Assembly (NCBI GenBank): GCA_964559455.1
Contig: CAZLHO010000025.1
Span: forward strand, 1-39,452
Source: CAZLHO01 sp964559455
GTDB taxonomy: Bacteria > Krumholzibacteriota > Krumholzibacteriia > LZORAL124-64-63
Direction: 5' to 3'
DNA: 39,452 bases
In this document: piece after piece, positions 24,027 through 30,949 of the stretch
How positions within the stretch are numbered: position 1 is the stretch's first letter
Layout: each line of letters opens with the position of its first letter
Notes under the pieces: model-generated
Databases searched by the model: none
What the model saw: the letters and a program-made list of their open reading frames with translations, nothing else
What the model was told of the DNA's origin: nothing
Position numbers and translations under genes: made by a program

Positions 24027-26417
24027 TTAACGCCCGTCGGCGGCCTCGTCGCCGGGCCGGCGCCGGATCACGACGAGGGTGATGTCGTCGGACTGGGGCT
24101 CGCCGGCCGTGAAGTCCGAGACCGCCCGGAGCAGGGCCTCCCTGACCTCCATCGCGCTGCCCCCGCGATGCGCCCGCAGCACAGACAGCAGCCGCTCGTC
24201 GCCGAACATGGACACGTCGTCGACGTCGTCCTCCAGCGAGGGGAAGAGGTCGGGACCCTCCTCCGGGACCGACTCGTCGTCGGGACTCTCCGGCCGCGGC
24301 CCCATCGCCTCGGTGATGCCGTCGGTGTAGAGGACCAGCATGTCGCCCGGATCGAGCGTCAGCGTCTGCTGGATGTAGGACTGCTCCGGGAGCATGCCCA
24401 GGATCAGGCCGCCCGCGCCCAGCTCCTCGACCGTGCCGTCGGCGCGGCAGAGCAGGGGCGGGTTGTGCCCCGCGTTGACGCCGGTGAAGGTGCCGTCGCG
24501 GCGGTCCAGCACCCCGTAGTAGAAGGTGGCGAACATGTGCGTGTCCGTGGACTGCACCAGCAGATCGTTCACCCGGGTCACGACCTCGGCCACGCTGCTG
24601 GGATGGATCACCTGGCCGTGCAGGCTGGCCTGGAGGTTGGACATCAGCAGGGCGGCCGGGATGCCCTTGCCCGAGACGTCGCCCACGGCCACGCCCAGGC
24701 GGTCGTCGCCCAGGTCCAGGAAATCGAAGTAGTCGCCGCCCACCTGCAGGCTGGGCACGCTGACCCCGGTGATCTCGAAGCCGGGCAGCTCGGGGGCGTC
24801 GTGGGGCAGCAGGCGCTCCTGGATCGTGCGCGCCGTCGCCAGCTCCCGTTCCAGGCGTTCGCGGGCCACCGCCTCGTCCCGGCCGCGCCGCACCGCCAGG
24901 GTCATCTCGTTGAAGGAGCGGGCGAGGTCGCCGAGCTCGTCCTCGTTCGGCAGGTCGATGCGCGTCTCGAGGTCGCCTTCGGCGAGGCGGCGCGTGCCCT
25001 GGTGAAGCCGACCCACCGCCGAGGTGATGCCCGTGGCGATGCGCAGGCCGAGCAGCAGCGCCGCCGCCTCGAGCAGCAGGAAGAGCGCGGCGACAATGCC
25101 CAGGCCGACGACCACGGCCTGGTTGATCTCGTTGGCGTCGCCGGAAAGAAAATCGTCCCGCAGGTCCGCCAGCCGGACCTGGAGATGGAAGAGCAGGCCG
25201 GTCTCGTCCAGGCGGCCTCCCGCCAGGCGGGCCACCGGCAGCACCGCGCCGCCGAAGCCCAGCGACCGCTCCCAGACGGATTCGCCAGCGGCGGCCGCCG
25301 AGGTGTCGGTCGCAGCGGAATCCGGCGCCGCCGCGGTCCGGGGATGCAGCCGCCCCTGCAGATCCAGCCGGAACTCGGCGGTCTCGTCGCTGCCGCCGAA
25401 GCTCATCCCCTGGCGCATCATCAGGCCGGCGTCGGCGTTGAGCAGGCGCGACAGCCCGTCCATCACCGCCGGGTCGATCCGGGCGCCGTCGATCCCGGGC
25501 GCCGCGCCCGGCTCGCGCCGGATCCGGGTCAGCCACAGGTCGTCGCCGATGACGCAGTAGAAGGCGGTGTCGATCCCGGCGCCGGCCCAGGCCGGAGCGG
25601 CGGCGGTGTCGTCCAGGGCGGCGGCCATGTCGGTCAGCCAGGCCGACGCTTCACCCCCGCCGTCGTCGAAGGTGAGCCCGACGGGCGCTCCTCCCCGGCG
25701 GGCGTGCCGGGCCCAGTCGAGCATCATGTCCCGGCCGCGCGTGGCCAGGCTCCCCCCCAGCGCGCCGTAGCCGCCCAGCAGGGTCAGGACGACGCCGAGC
25801 ACCAGGGGCACCAGGGCGATGAAGAGGGCGGCCACGGCCAGCTTGGGGCGCAGGCGCAGGAAGTGCAGCCGCATCCCCAGGAAGAGGCGCAGCAGCGAGA
25901 TCAGCCAGAAGAGGCGCAGCGACCAGACCGCGTACCAGCCCAGGGCCACGATCGTCCGGTGGGGACGGGCCGCCGCCTCGTCGTCGCCCAGGCTCCAGCC
26001 CGCCAGCGTGGCGGCGAGGGCGAGCAGGCCCAGTGCGAAGGAGCCGGCCCGGCGCGACGATCCCAGCATGGCGAAGCTGCGGTAGCGTTTGAAGATCAGG
26101 AAGATGGCGGCCAGGCCCAGGGCGAGCGCGCGGCCGGCCGGGCCGGGCCCGACGACGACGGGCATGGCCGTGGCGACGACCGCCCACACGGCCCAGAAGC
26201 GGGGCCACTGCGCGTCCAGCAGCAGGAAACGCACGGCCTGTAGCCAGGCCCCGGCCAGCAGCAGGGCGCCGACCCAGACGCCGGCGGCGCCGGCCCAGCC
26301 GAGCAGGTACCGGGAGAGCCAGCCCAGCAGGCAGCCCGCGACGACGGTCAGGAAGAGGCGCCAGGCGCGCCCGGCGGGCGGGGACGCGGCGGGGCCAGTC
26401 GATAGCATCTTGTCCAT
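24027..26417 (-). CDS. Membrane-bound HAMP-PP2C (SpoIIE/RsbU-like) phosphatase
   Basis: The 796-residue protein begins with several hydrophobic helices (about residues 20-240). An extracytoplasmic domain follows, then another helix (near residue 440), a HAMP domain (about 457-507, GDLETRIDLPNEDELGDLARSFNEM), and a short coiled coil with the typical ERELATARTIQERLLP. A PP2C-type phosphatase domain ends it, with VGGDYFDFLDLGDDRLGVAVGDVSGKGIPAALLMS, GHNPPLL, LYTDGITEA and QSDDITLVVI as the metal-binding motifs. RsbU/SpoIIE-type enzymes dephosphorylate anti-sigma-factor antagonists, so this probably turns an envelope signal into a partner-switching response. No antagonist or anti-sigma gene is adjacent. 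ATG 26417 is assumed; an ATG three codons in (26408) is also possible. The gap 23867-24026 is AT-richer and holds no gene; the NapC-type gene's promoter should lie there. Confidence 0.85.
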   Translation of the reverse strand: MDKMLSTGPAASPPAGRAWRLFLTVVAGCLLGWLSRYLLGWAGAAGVWVGALLLAGAWLQAVRFLLLDAQWPRFWAVWAVVATAMPVVVGPGPAGRALALGLAAIFLIFKRYRSFAMLGSSRRAGSFALGLLALAATLAGWSLGDDEAAARPHRTIVALGWYAVWSLRLFWLISLLRLFLGMRLHFLRLRPKLAVAALFIALVPLVLGVVLTLLGGYGALGGSLATRGRDMMLDWARHARRGGAPVGLTFDDGGGEASAWLTDMAAALDDTAAAPAWAGAGIDTAFYCVIGDDLWLTRIRREPGAAPGIDGARIDPAVMDGLSRLLNADAGLMMRQGMSFGGSDETAEFRLDLQGRLHPRTAAAPDSAATDTSAAAAGESVWERSLGFGGAVLPVARLAGGRLDETGLLFHLQVRLADLRDDFLSGDANEINQAVVVGLGIVAALFLLLEAAALLLGLRIATGITSAVGRLHQGTRRLAEGDLETRIDLPNEDELGDLARSFNEMTLAVRRGRDEAVARERLERELATARTIQERLLPHDAPELPGFEITGVSVPSLQVGGDYFDFLDLGDDRLGVAVGDVSGKGIPAALLMSNLQASLHGQVIHPSSVAEVVTRVNDLLVQSTDTHMFATFYYGVLDRRDGTFTGVNAGHNPPLLCRADGTVEELGAGGLILGMLPEQSYIQQTLTLDPGDMLVLYTDGITEAMGPRPESPDDESVPEEGPDLFPSLEDDVDDVSMFGDERLLSVLRAHRGGSAMEVREALLRAVSDFTAGEPQSDDITLVVIRRRPGDEAADGR

Positions 26418-26480
26418 GCCCTCACCCTAACTGCGCCCGGGCCGCGCTGACAAGCCCGGACACGAATCTGCACCCCGGAC

Positions 26481-26510
26481 TTGCTTTCCGGCCCCCCGGA
26501 GCGGTAAATA
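26481..26510 (+). promoter_or_regulatory. Predicted promoter of the CpcT/CpeT-like lipoprotein gene
   Basis: TTGCTT (26481-26486) and TAAATA (26505-26510) are 18 bases apart, about 50 bases before the ATG at 26561. The spacer holds a GC palindrome (CCGGCCCCCCGG). Confidence 0.45.
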
Positions 26511-26560
26511 TCCCGTTGGGGACCGATTGCGCCCCAGCCGACCCAGGACAAGGAGTTGTC

Positions 26561-27265
26561 ATGACCCCGTATCTCCGCAGCCGCATCCGTCCGCTTCTGC
26601 TCTGCGCGCTCGTCGCCGTGGCCGCCGCCCTCGTCAGCGGGTGCACCTGCTTCACCTGCGGCGACGTGCCGCGGGCCTACGACCCGGACTCACCGCCGGC
26701 GACCTCGCGCCGCGCCGACCCCGACCTGGCGCGGCTGGCCCGCTGGCTCTCCGGCTCGTTCAGCAGCCAGGAGCAGGCCCTGGCCGATCCCGAGTTCCGC
26801 GACATCCGCCTGCACGCCTCCATCATCTGGAGCCAGCGGCACGACGGAGTCTGGCTCTATGTCGAGCAGGCCGCCGCCGACCAGCAGGACGCGCCCTACC
26901 GCCAGCGCATCTACCACCTGATGCGCGCCAACGAGACGCAGATCGAGAGCGCCGTCTACCTGCTGCCCCATCCCGAGAAGAACGTGGGCGCGTGGAAGGA
27001 CCAGTCGCTGCTGGGCACGCTGTCGCCCAGCGACCTGACGCTGCGCGAGGGCTGCTCGGTCTTCCTGCGCTTCGAGGACAACCGCTACATCGGCCGGACC
27101 CCCAGCGATGACTGCGTCAGCGACCTGGAGGGGGCCGCCTACGCGAAGTCGGACGTCGAGCTGGACCCCCTGTCGCTGAAGAGCTGGGACCGCGGCCTGA
27201 ACGCCGAGGGCACCCAGGTCTGGGGCGCCGAGACCGCCTACGTCTTCAAGCGGATCCTGCAGTAG
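26561..27265 (+). CDS. CpcT/CpeT-fold lipoprotein
   Basis: The 234-residue protein has a lipoprotein signal, LVSGC with Cys28 as the lipidation site. The remainder shows CpcT/CpeT features: LARLARWLSGSFSSQEQALADPEFRDIRLHA, then VWLYVEQAAADQQDAPYRQRIYHL and DNRYIGRTPSDDCVSDLEGAAYAKSDV. In cyanobacteria this family attaches phycobilin chromophores to phycobiliprotein cysteines. Homologues occur in many non-photosynthetic bacteria, where the ligand is unknown. With no pigment genes here, I infer a periplasmic or membrane-anchored lipocalin-like binding protein, not a phycobilin lyase. AAGGAG stands six bases before the ATG. A convergent terminator follows. Confidence 0.75.
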   Translation: MTPYLRSRIRPLLLCALVAVAAALVSGCTCFTCGDVPRAYDPDSPPATSRRADPDLARLARWLSGSFSSQEQALADPEFRDIRLHASIIWSQRHDGVWLYVEQAAADQQDAPYRQRIYHLMRANETQIESAVYLLPHPEKNVGAWKDQSLLGTLSPSDLTLREGCSVFLRFEDNRYIGRTPSDDCVSDLEGAAYAKSDVELDPLSLKSWDRGLNAEGTQVWGAETAYVFKRILQ

Positions 27266-27273
27266 CACGTTTC

Positions 27274-27301
27274 GGGGCCTGCGCCGGCCGGCGCGGGCCC
27301 C
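27274..27301. terminator. Bidirectional terminator-like hairpin
   Basis: Arms 27274-27287 and 27288-27301 pair over 14 positions, with one G-U in the plus-strand RNA. They lie between the stops of two convergent genes and overlap the last base of the minus-strand stop. Confidence 0.6.
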
Positions 27302-27717
27302 TACTCCCCCACCACCTGCACGAAGACGCGGCGCTCGCGCGGCCGGTTGTCGTGGTCCAGCACCACGACCTGCTGCCAGGTGCCCAGCAGCGGCTCGCCG
27401 CGGTGCACCGGCACGGTCAGGCCCGGCCCCATGAACGAGGCCCGCAGGTGCGAGAAGCCGTTGTCGTCGCCCCAGGTGTCGCCGTGACGGGTGGGCATGT
27501 CGCGGGGCCAGAGCTTCTCGAGCTGCTCCTGGAAGTCGGCGACCAGGGCCGGCTCGTGCTCGATCGTCGTCACCGAGCCCGTCGAGCCGATGACGAAGAC
27601 GTTCACCAGCCCCTCGCCCACCCCTGATTCGGCGACGACGCGCCGCAGCTCGGGGGTCAGGTCGTGCAGGTCGGAATGGCCGCGCGTGCGCAGGCTCAGG
27701 GTCTCGCCGTGGATCAT
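27301..27717 (-). CDS. YjbQ-family (UPF0047) protein
   Basis: The 138-residue protein matches the YjbQ/UPF0047 family over its whole length. It has VFVIGSTGSVTTIEHEPALVADF, DMPTRHGDTWGDDNGFSHLRASFMGPGLTVPV, GEPLLGTWQQVVVLDHDNRPRERRVFVQVVG. The GDDNGFSHLRAS segment and the C-terminal LGTWQQ strand are the family hallmarks. Some members have weak thiamine-phosphate synthase activity, but the physiological role is not settled. AAGGAGG stands just before the ATG. It is convergent with the lipoprotein gene and divergent from the pentaheme/porin operon. Confidence 0.85.
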   Translation of the reverse strand: MIHGETLSLRTRGHSDLHDLTPELRRVVAESGVGEGLVNVFVIGSTGSVTTIEHEPALVADFQEQLEKLWPRDMPTRHGDTWGDDNGFSHLRASFMGPGLTVPVHRGEPLLGTWQQVVVLDHDNRPRERRVFVQVVGE

Positions 27718-27812
27718 CGCGCCTCCTTCGATTCGGGGACCGTCGCCCCGAGTCTACACCCCGGGTCCGCCGTCGGCTTCCGAATCGTGTCGCGTCAAGC
27801 AGCAGCGAAACC

Positions 27813-27853
27813 TTGCAGTCGGCCGGAACAACCTGATAATTTCAGGCCGTTCC
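27813..27853 (+). promoter_or_regulatory. Promoter with an overlapping dyad for the pentaheme/porin operon
   Basis: TTGCAG (27813-27818) and GATAAT (27835-27840) are 16 bases apart, upstream of the ATG at 27909. The -10 box lies within a dyad: left arm 27825-27836 (GGAACAACCTGA), centre taatt, right arm 27842-27853 (TCAGGCCGTTCC). The inner five bases are perfectly symmetric (CCTGA/TCAGG) and ten of twelve positions match. A dimeric regulator binding here would block or remodel the promoter. Confidence 0.55.
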
Positions 27854-27908
27854 CGAAACGGGTCGCCCGCCCCGGCCCCGCACACCCGTGGATCTGGAGG
27901 CCCTTCCC

Positions 27909-29249
27909 ATGAAGACCCCCACCGCCGTCCTCGCCGCGATCCTCCTGATCGCGACCGCCGCCGCTGCCCTGCCCGCCGGCGAAGAGGCCCTGGGCACCCG
28001 CAGCTACGACGACTACGAGAAGCCTGCGGCCTGCGCCGCCTGTCACGTCGACTTCTTCCAGCAGTGGACCCAGGCCATGATGTCCCAGGCCTACACCCAC
28101 CACTGGGACGAGATCGAATACTTCGAGCTGGCCATACCTCACGCCGAGAAGGACCCGAAGGTGGCCGGCGTGAAGGCCGGCTGCAACGGCTGCCACGCGC
28201 CGATCGCGTTCCTGGCCGGCGACGTGCCGCCGCCCCGGCCCGAGGAGAACTCGCGGGCCAACGAGTCGGTGCAATGCGACCTCTGCCACACGATCACCGG
28301 CTTCGCGGGCGAAACGCCCCACAACTTCAACTGGATCAGCGAGCCGGGCCGCGTCAAGCAGGGGCCCAAGCCGGGGCTGGTCTCGCCGCATCACGATACG
28401 GTCGAGAACCCGTTCCTGCGCAGCGCCGATTTCTGCGGCACCTGCCACAACGAGATGAGCCCCTACGGCGTCTGGGTGAAGTCGACGCATCTGGAGTGGA
28501 GCGAGGGACCCTACGGCGCCCAGGGCGTGCCCTGCCAGCAGTGCCACATGCCGCAGGCCCCGGGGCGCAACGCCAAGATGTCCGGGGAGGACATGATCGC
28601 CCAGCACCTCTTCCACGGCGCGCACGACAACGGCAAGCTGGCCGGCGCCGTCGAGCTGCGCATGCACCCGGACCTGCGCGAGATCGAGATCGACGAGACC
28701 GTGCAGGTGAAGGTGCAGCTCTTCAACGGCAAGGCCGGGCACAAGATCCCGACCGGCTCGGTCGAGGACCGCATCGTCTGGCTGCACGTGACCGCCGTCG
28801 ACAGCGAGGGCCGGAGCTTCCACCTGCCCGTCGACCGGAAGGGCTTCGACGGCGAGGAGTACACCATCGCCGCCGACGTGCTGGCCTACCAGGACATGGG
28901 CATCGCCAAGGAGATCCCCGACTTCCCCGGCGTGCAGCGCGACGGCGTGCCCGTCGGCGACCGCATCTTCCGCATGCCCTACTTCGACCCGCAGGGACGG
29001 ATGACGATCCAGCAGTGGAACACCGTCGCGCTGGGCGTCGACTACCGCATCGGGCCGCGCGAGACCAAGGTCGAGAGCTTCACCTGGGAGCTGCCCGACG
29101 GCCTGGCTCCCGGCCGTGTCGAGTTCAACGCCGAGCTGTGGTACGCCAAGCTGGTGGCGCCGGTCGCCGACTTCCTGGGCGTGCCCGAGGACGAGAAGGA
29201 GCCCGTGCTGATCAACACGGCGAGCACCTGGATCGAGGTCTACGAATGA
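27909..29249 (+). CDS. Secreted pentaheme cytochrome c (cytochrome c554-like)
   Basis: The 446-residue protein has a signal peptide (about residues 1-21). Five CxxCH sites follow: CAACH (Cys42), CNGCH, CDLCH, CGTCH and CQQCH, all in the N-terminal 220 residues. The first, YEKPAACAACHVDFFQQW, has the usual cytochrome c554 form (C..CH...Y/F..W). The C-terminal 220 residues have no heme motif and look like a beta-sandwich (VQVKVQLFNGKAGHKIPTG). It should be periplasmic or surface-exposed and carry electrons; the redox partner is likely the porin encoded next. GGAGG lies eight bases before the ATG, and the next gene starts 27 bases after the stop. Direction of electron flow cannot be read from sequence. 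Confidence 0.85.
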   Translation: MKTPTAVLAAILLIATAAAALPAGEEALGTRSYDDYEKPAACAACHVDFFQQWTQAMMSQAYTHHWDEIEYFELAIPHAEKDPKVAGVKAGCNGCHAPIAFLAGDVPPPRPEENSRANESVQCDLCHTITGFAGETPHNFNWISEPGRVKQGPKPGLVSPHHDTVENPFLRSADFCGTCHNEMSPYGVWVKSTHLEWSEGPYGAQGVPCQQCHMPQAPGRNAKMSGEDMIAQHLFHGAHDNGKLAGAVELRMHPDLREIEIDETVQVKVQLFNGKAGHKIPTGSVEDRIVWLHVTAVDSEGRSFHLPVDRKGFDGEEYTIAADVLAYQDMGIAKEIPDFPGVQRDGVPVGDRIFRMPYFDPQGRMTIQQWNTVALGVDYRIGPRETKVESFTWELPDGLAPGRVEFNAELWYAKLVAPVADFLGVPEDEKEPVLINTASTWIEVYE

Positions 29250-29275
29250 ATCCCACTCCCACAAGGAGGGACGAG

Positions 29276-30487
29276 ATGAAGATCCGCATCGCGCTGACCG
29301 CCCTGCTCGCCGCCCTGGCCCTGGCCGTCCTGCTGCCCGAGGACGCGGGCGCCATGCCGGCCTTCGCCCGACGCTACAAGATCTCGTGCACGACCTGCCA
29401 CGCGCCCTTCCCTCGCCTGAAGGACTACGGCGACGAGTTCGCCGGCAACGGCTTCATCATCCCCGAGGAAGAGAAGGACCGCGACTACGTCGTCGCCGGC
29501 GACGACCTGCTGCGGCTGAACAAGGACGTGCCCCTGGCCTTCCGCTTCGACGCCTTCGCCGTCTACGACGACGCACACGAGGGAGAGGAGACCGACCTGC
29601 AGACGCCCTGGGGCATCAAGATGCTCTCGGGCGGGGCCCTGGCCCCGAAGGTCGGCTACTACTTCTACTTCTACATGTCCGAGAAGGGCGAGGTGGCCGG
29701 CATCGAGGACGCCATCGTCCACTTCGACAACCTCTTCGACAGCGAGCTGGACATCGCCGTGGGGCAGTTCCAGACCTCCGACCCGCTGCTCAAACGAGAA
29801 CTGCGCCTGACCTACGAGGACTACCTGCTCTACAAGCCGAGCATCGGCTACTCGCACGTGAACCTCACCTACGACCGCGGCTTCATGCTGTCGTACGGCT
29901 TCCCGTCCACCGGCACCGACCTGATCGCCACGATCACCAACGGCAACGGCAAGGGCGAGCCCGGGGAGAAAGGCCGCTTCGACAGCGACGGCAACCGCAA
30001 CGTCGGCCTGCGCCTGAACCAGGCCGTGGGCGAGCACCTGAGCGTGGGCGGCTACTACTACGCGGGCAAGGAGGATTTCGGCGAGGACGGCGAGAACGAG
30101 GTCACCTACTGGGGCCCGGACCTGGCCGCCTCCTGGGGCCCGTTCGCGCTGGTCGCCCAGTACCTGACCCGCGAGGACAGCGATCCCCTGCTGGACGGCT
30201 CGCAGAAGGACGTCGAGACCGACGGCGCGATCGTCGAGCTGACGATCCTGCCGAAGGGCGACGAGTCGCGCCACGTCTTCACGGTGCTCTACAACCAGAT
30301 CGACTGCGACCTGGACGAGGCGGACATCGGCGACCACCGGGGGACGGTCGGCTTCTACAACCAGGAGTCGCTGACCTTCGGCGCGACCTACCTGATGGCC
30401 CGCAACCTGAGGCTGCTGGCGGAGTTCACCAGCGACATCGAGAACGAGACCAGCCGCTTCACCCTGGGCACGGTCGCCGCCTTCTAG
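29276..30487 (+). CDS. Outer-membrane porin with one N-terminal heme (Cyc2-like fused cytochrome-porin)
   Basis: The 403-residue protein has a signal peptide (cleavage near AGA-MPAF). The N-terminal segment MPAFARRYKISCTTCHAPFP carries a single CxxCH (Cys38, Cys41, His42). It continues LKDYGDEFAGNGF, much like the start of Cyc2, the fused monoheme cytochrome-porin that oxidises Fe(II) at the cell surface. The rest is beta-barrel-like, with regular short amphipathic strands (VGYYFYFYMSEKG, LSVGGYYYAGKEDF, SLTFGATYLMARNLRLLAEF) and a final aromatic residue (Phe) as in many porins. Cyc2 homologues differ widely, so substrate and direction are open. AAGGAGGG stands five bases before the ATG at 29276. 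It is the second gene of an operon with the pentaheme cytochrome and is followed by a strong palindrome. Confidence 0.75.
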   Translation: MKIRIALTALLAALALAVLLPEDAGAMPAFARRYKISCTTCHAPFPRLKDYGDEFAGNGFIIPEEEKDRDYVVAGDDLLRLNKDVPLAFRFDAFAVYDDAHEGEETDLQTPWGIKMLSGGALAPKVGYYFYFYMSEKGEVAGIEDAIVHFDNLFDSELDIAVGQFQTSDPLLKRELRLTYEDYLLYKPSIGYSHVNLTYDRGFMLSYGFPSTGTDLIATITNGNGKGEPGEKGRFDSDGNRNVGLRLNQAVGEHLSVGGYYYAGKEDFGEDGENEVTYWGPDLAASWGPFALVAQYLTREDSDPLLDGSQKDVETDGAIVELTILPKGDESRHVFTVLYNQIDCDLDEADIGDHRGTVGFYNQESLTFGATYLMARNLRLLAEFTSDIENETSRFTLGTVAAF

Positions 30488-30501
30488 ATCGAGATCCGAT
30501 C

Positions 30502-30527
30502 GACGGGCCCGCCGCGGCGGGCCCGTC
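30502..30527 (+). terminator. Perfect 26-bp palindromic hairpin after the porin gene
   Basis: 30502-30527 is identical to its own reverse complement, giving a stem of about 11 bp with a small loop, 15 bases after the TAG of the porin gene. No T-tract follows. It probably ends or weakens transcription before the small membrane-protein gene. Confidence 0.6.
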
Positions 30528-30548
30528 CCCATCGCCCCCGGAGGATTC

Positions 30549-30941
30549 ATGGACACCCACGACGCCGCGCCCCGCCCCCTGGCCCTCGTCCTCTGCCTCG
30601 CCGCCGCGCATTCGGCGGCGGTGGGCCTGGGCCTGATCCTGATCCCCGCCGACCTGCTGCCCCGCTTCGGGCTGGCCGCGACCACCGAGCCCTTCTTCCG
30701 GGTGCAGGCCGGCGTCTTCCACTTCGTGATGGTGCTGGTCTACCTGATGGCCGCCTCCCGCGCCCGCCGCGAGCCGGGCCTGGTCCTGCTCTCGCTGGTG
30801 GCCAAGGTCACGGCGACCGTCTTCCTGCTCACCTACTATTTCCTGGTGCACGGGGCCTGGATGATCCTGGCCTCCGGCCTGGGCGACGGCGCCTTCGCGA
30901 TCGCCATCTACGCCGCCGCCGCCCGCGCGCGCCGCACCTGA
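30549..30941 (+). CDS. Small four-helix membrane protein of unknown function
   Basis: The 130-residue protein has about four hydrophobic helices (ALVLCLAAAHSAAVGLGLILI, VFHFVMVLVYLMAAS, LVLLSLVAKVTATVFLLTYYFLV and GAFAIAIYAAA). I do not recognise a named family. GGAGG stands four bases before the ATG, and the decarboxylase gene starts eight bases after its stop, so the two are cotranscribed. The strong hairpin upstream separates it from the porin operon, at least in part. Confidence 0.75.
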   Translation: MDTHDAAPRPLALVLCLAAAHSAAVGLGLILIPADLLPRFGLAATTEPFFRVQAGVFHFVMVLVYLMAASRARREPGLVLLSLVAKVTATVFLLTYYFLVHGAWMILASGLGDGAFAIAIYAAAARARRT

Positions 30942-30949
30942 GGTAGCCC

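Noticed and set aside
26561..27265. CpcT/CpeT similarity taken as a sign of a phototroph
   Set aside because: No phycobiliprotein, bilin or photosystem gene is seen, the protein is a lipoprotein, and the family is known outside phototrophs.
27832..27846. Sequence around CCTGATAATTTCAGG considered as part of a TPP riboswitch because a YjbQ gene lies nearby
   Set aside because: The rest of the TPP aptamer is missing, and the site is on the side of the cytochrome operon, overlapping its promoter.
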